Positions 62,072-64,000 of a DNA stretch of 64,000 nt are shown here, piece by piece. The position numbers were made by a program, and so were the translations under genes. The first letter of the stretch is position 1; the number at the start of each line of letters is the position of its first letter. Below the pieces are notes generated by a model that saw only the letters and a program-made list of their open reading frames with translations, ran no database searches and was not told the origin of the DNA. Origin of the DNA: Chelativorans sp. ZYF759 (lineage in GTDB: Bacteria; Pseudomonadota; Alphaproteobacteria; Rhizobiales; Rhizobiaceae); NCBI RefSeq assembly GCF_012911015.1, contig NZ_WVVV01000016.1, positions 1 through 64,000 of the forward strand, in the 5' to 3' direction.

Positions 62072-62945
62072 GGAATTTTCGCATCTCTTTCCGGCCAGCC
62101 GGGCGGTCGCCGCATTGAGCGCCGAGGAACGCATCCGCAGAATCCGTGCCGATCGCTGGATCAACTATCCCCGTGCCGAGCAGGCGTTGGCAAAGCTGGA
62201 GGGGCTGATCGTCTTCCCGCAGCGCGCCCGCATGCCCAATCTGCTCATCGTCGGCGCCAGCGGCATGGGCAAGACCATGATCGTGGAAAAGTTCTCACGC
62301 GATCATCCCTCCCGTTTCGACGCGGTGAGCGGCTGCATGCACATGCCGGTGATCGTCGTGCAGATGGTCTCGGGCCCAGACGAGGCGCGTTTCTACAAGC
62401 GGTTGCTGGCGGCGATCGGCGCGCCCGAGCCGCCGCGCGCGACGCTGTCGGTTCTGGAAAACCTGACTCTGCGCCTGCTTTCCGAGATTCGCCCGGGGCT
62501 CCTGGTCATTGACGAGGTCCACAGCCTGCAGGCAGGCTCGGTGCGCGAGCAGACGCGGTTTTTGAACATGCTGCGCTTTCTCGGCAACGAGCTCAGGATC
62601 CCGCTCGTCTGTGTCGGCACGCAGCAGGCGCGCAACGCCCTGCGCACCGACGATCAGCTGGTGCGCCGCTTCGAGGCCTTCGCGCTGCCGCCATGGCAGA
62701 ATGACGAGGATTTCGGGGGCCTGATCGGCAGCCTGCAGCGCACGCTGCCTTTGCGACGGCCGAGCGAAATCGGAGCACCGATGCTCAAGCGCCTGATCGA
62801 GGTTACGGGCGGCATCACCGCCGGCGTGTTTTCGCTGATGGGCCGGCTCGCCATTGCCGCAATCGAGAGCGGCGAGGAGCGGATCGTGGCCCGTGACGTC
62901 GCCGACAAGCGCAACGTCCTGGCGCTGTTGGGAGACCCGGTGTGA
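62064..62945 (+). CDS. tniB: Transposition ATPase TniB, second module
   Basis: A 293-residue AAA+ protein: Walker A GASGMGKTMIVEKFSRDH, Walker B LLVIDEVHSLQAG, LLRFLGNELRIPLVCVGT-type sensor. It is homologous to the 55219 TniB but not a close copy, so the two modules are not a recent duplication. It overlaps tniQ by 4 bases. Confidence 0.92.
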   Translation: MTEEFSHLFPASRAVAALSAEERIRRIRADRWINYPRAEQALAKLEGLIVFPQRARMPNLLIVGASGMGKTMIVEKFSRDHPSRFDAVSGCMHMPVIVVQMVSGPDEARFYKRLLAAIGAPEPPRATLSVLENLTLRLLSEIRPGLLVIDEVHSLQAGSVREQTRFLNMLRFLGNELRIPLVCVGTQQARNALRTDDQLVRRFEAFALPPWQNDEDFGGLIGSLQRTLPLRRPSEIGAPMLKRLIEVTGGITAGVFSLMGRLAIAAIESGEERIVARDVADKRNVLALLGDPV

Positions 62946-64000
62946 CCGCCGCATCGACGATGAAGTTGCTGCCGGTCGTGCCCAGACCGGCATGCGACGA
63001 GCGGCTGTCCTCCTGGCTGCATCGCCTGGCGCGCCTCTACGCGATGCCGATCGAAGTGTTTCTGGAGTGCTGCGGCCTGAGCGACCGCGGGATCGACGAC
63101 CTCGAATGGCGCCTCGGGGGAGGGGAGGGGGCTTTGCTGGCGTCGCGCACCGGCATGGATGTCGAAGCTTTGAGAGCGCTGACCTTCGCCGAGATCGCGC
63201 CGCCTGCGCGCCTAATGATCGCGTCACACACCCGTTATGTCTGCCCGCACTGTCCCATCGACATCCATCTGAAATCAGCGGCGCTGCCCTGGAATTTTGG
63301 GTGCGTCGAGCATGGCGTGAGACTGCGTCCAAGGGGCGGCGGGCGGCTGCAAACACTGTTGCCCGAACGGTCATTGGCGATGCTCGACGGCTACGCGCGC
63401 GACGGTGCCGTCAGGCTGGGCGCCTGGGCACGGGGAAGGGACGAAAAGGAACCGGACGCCCGCGCCCTGCTCGTCTTCCTGACGACACGACATCGCAGAT
63501 CCTCGCCGCCGTCGCTATCCGAGCAACCGCGCCTCTCGCTTGCGGCGCGGCGCGCCAACCATGATTTCCTCACCCGCCCGATCGCCCGCCAGGCGCTTTT
63601 GGTGATCGTGCCGGAATATGATCTTGTGGCGCCCGTTCTCGGCAAGCCGGTGCGGCCCGGTCTCATGGGGCTGGCGCGGGGATCGCTGCTTCAGAACTAC
63701 GCGCTGGCCATCGGCGTCGGGCGGCTCGCTGCCGACCCGGTCGGCCATGCCGCGTCCGTGCTGCTGGCAAGCGATGCGGAAGGCGAGGACCGGCTCAGGG
63801 AGACCTTGCGGGCCTGGCCAGAGGCGACGCGGCGGCGGATCTATGCTCGGCTGCGGCGCGTTCGCGACAAGAGCGAGGCGCGCCAAGACCGGGGTCGCGG
63901 ATTTTTTGTCGCCACAGGAGCTCACAAGGCGCGTTTGCGGGGTCTCGATGACCCGCAATGCCAGACTGGCCCAAACGCCGTCCACGGCCTTCTATGGCCG
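62942..64000 (+). CDS. tniQ: Target-selection protein TniQ, second module (partial)
   Basis: The frame opens at GTG 62942 (VTAASTMKLL), overlapping the tniB stop, and stays open to the window end (353 codons). TniQ features: PRPACDERLSSWLHRLARLYAMP and a zinc ribbon from CPHC and CVEHG. An ATG at 62960 is an alternative start. The C-terminus, right transposon end and any cargo lie outside. Confidence 0.85.
   Translation, partial: MTAASTMKLLPVVPRPACDERLSSWLHRLARLYAMPIEVFLECCGLSDRGIDDLEWRLGGGEGALLASRTGMDVEALRALTFAEIAPPARLMIASHTRYVCPHCPIDIHLKSAALPWNFGCVEHGVRLRPRGGGRLQTLLPERSLAMLDGYARDGAVRLGAWARGRDEKEPDARALLVFLTTRHRRSSPPSLSEQPRLSLAARRANHDFLTRPIARQALLVIVPEYDLVAPVLGKPVRPGLMGLARGSLLQNYALAIGVGRLAADPVGHAASVLLASDAEGEDRLRETLRAWPEATRRRIYARLRRVRDKSEARQDRGRGFFVATGAHKARLRGLDDPQCQTGPNAVHGLLWP

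Noticed and set aside
1..64000. CRISPR arrays, tRNA or rRNA genes
   Set aside because: No regularly spaced repeats of CRISPR type and no recognisable tRNA or rRNA sequence were seen on either strand.

Overview
The window reads as part of a large conjugative repABC plasmid of a Hyphomicrobiales (Rhizobiales) alphaproteobacterium. The base composition is GC-rich. It carries a complete repABC replication and partition locus with its antisense RNA, a Ti/pNGR234a-type conjugation system in two blocks (traG-D-C, oriT, traA-F-B and trbB-C-D-E-J-K-L-F-G-H-I), and the usual acyl-homoserine-lactone (AHL) quorum-sensing genes (traR, a second luxR, a luxI and traM). No tRNA, rRNA or CRISPR array was seen.

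Layout. 0.2-3.4 kb: a cupin gene and an IS91-type element with a tyrosine recombinase. 3.6-11.3 kb: DNA processing (coupling protein TraG, TraD, TraC, oriT, relaxase-helicase TraA, pilin peptidase TraF, TraB, a truncated traH). 11.5-15.4 kb: a DUF4143 ATPase, then luxR, luxI and traM. 16.2-37.6 kb: a cargo island of mostly envelope and redox proteins with a copper theme: Cu(+) P-type ATPase, CopZ-like chaperones, Met-rich protein, beta-propellers, cytochromes, three L,D-transpeptidases, a ferric-reductase-like protein, cytochrome b561, DUF305 and glutaredoxin-MauE. 37.9-48.1 kb: traR and the trb mating-pair operon on the minus strand. 48.6-52.4 kb: repABC. 52.4-64 kb: a mobile-element cluster with a serine recombinase, a complete tniABQ transposon, a HigBA-like and a TacAT-like toxin-antitoxin pair, a tyrosine recombinase and a second tniABQ module cut by the window end.

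How it fits together. RepABC maintains the plasmid, TraA nicks oriT and TraG hands the strand to the Trb channel; LuxI signal, TraR, the second LuxR and TraM would set transfer by cell density. The cargo lies between traM and traR, which are close together in related plasmids. Three CueR/HmrR-type operator-promoters (one at 18.56 kb, a divergent pair at 36.51-36.60 kb) and two perfect Fnr/FixK-type boxes (16.24 and 21.05 kb) suggest cargo control by copper and by oxygen or redox state. No MerR-family or Crp/Fnr gene lies in the window, so those regulators would act from elsewhere.

The strongest structural observation is the tniABQ transposon at 53358-57331. It has related terminal repeats and a perfect 5-bp target duplication (CCTGA), carries no resolvase or cargo, and sits 13 bp upstream of the start codon of a serine recombinase gene. 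That is where a res site would be expected, as for the res-hunting Tn5053/Tn402 elements.
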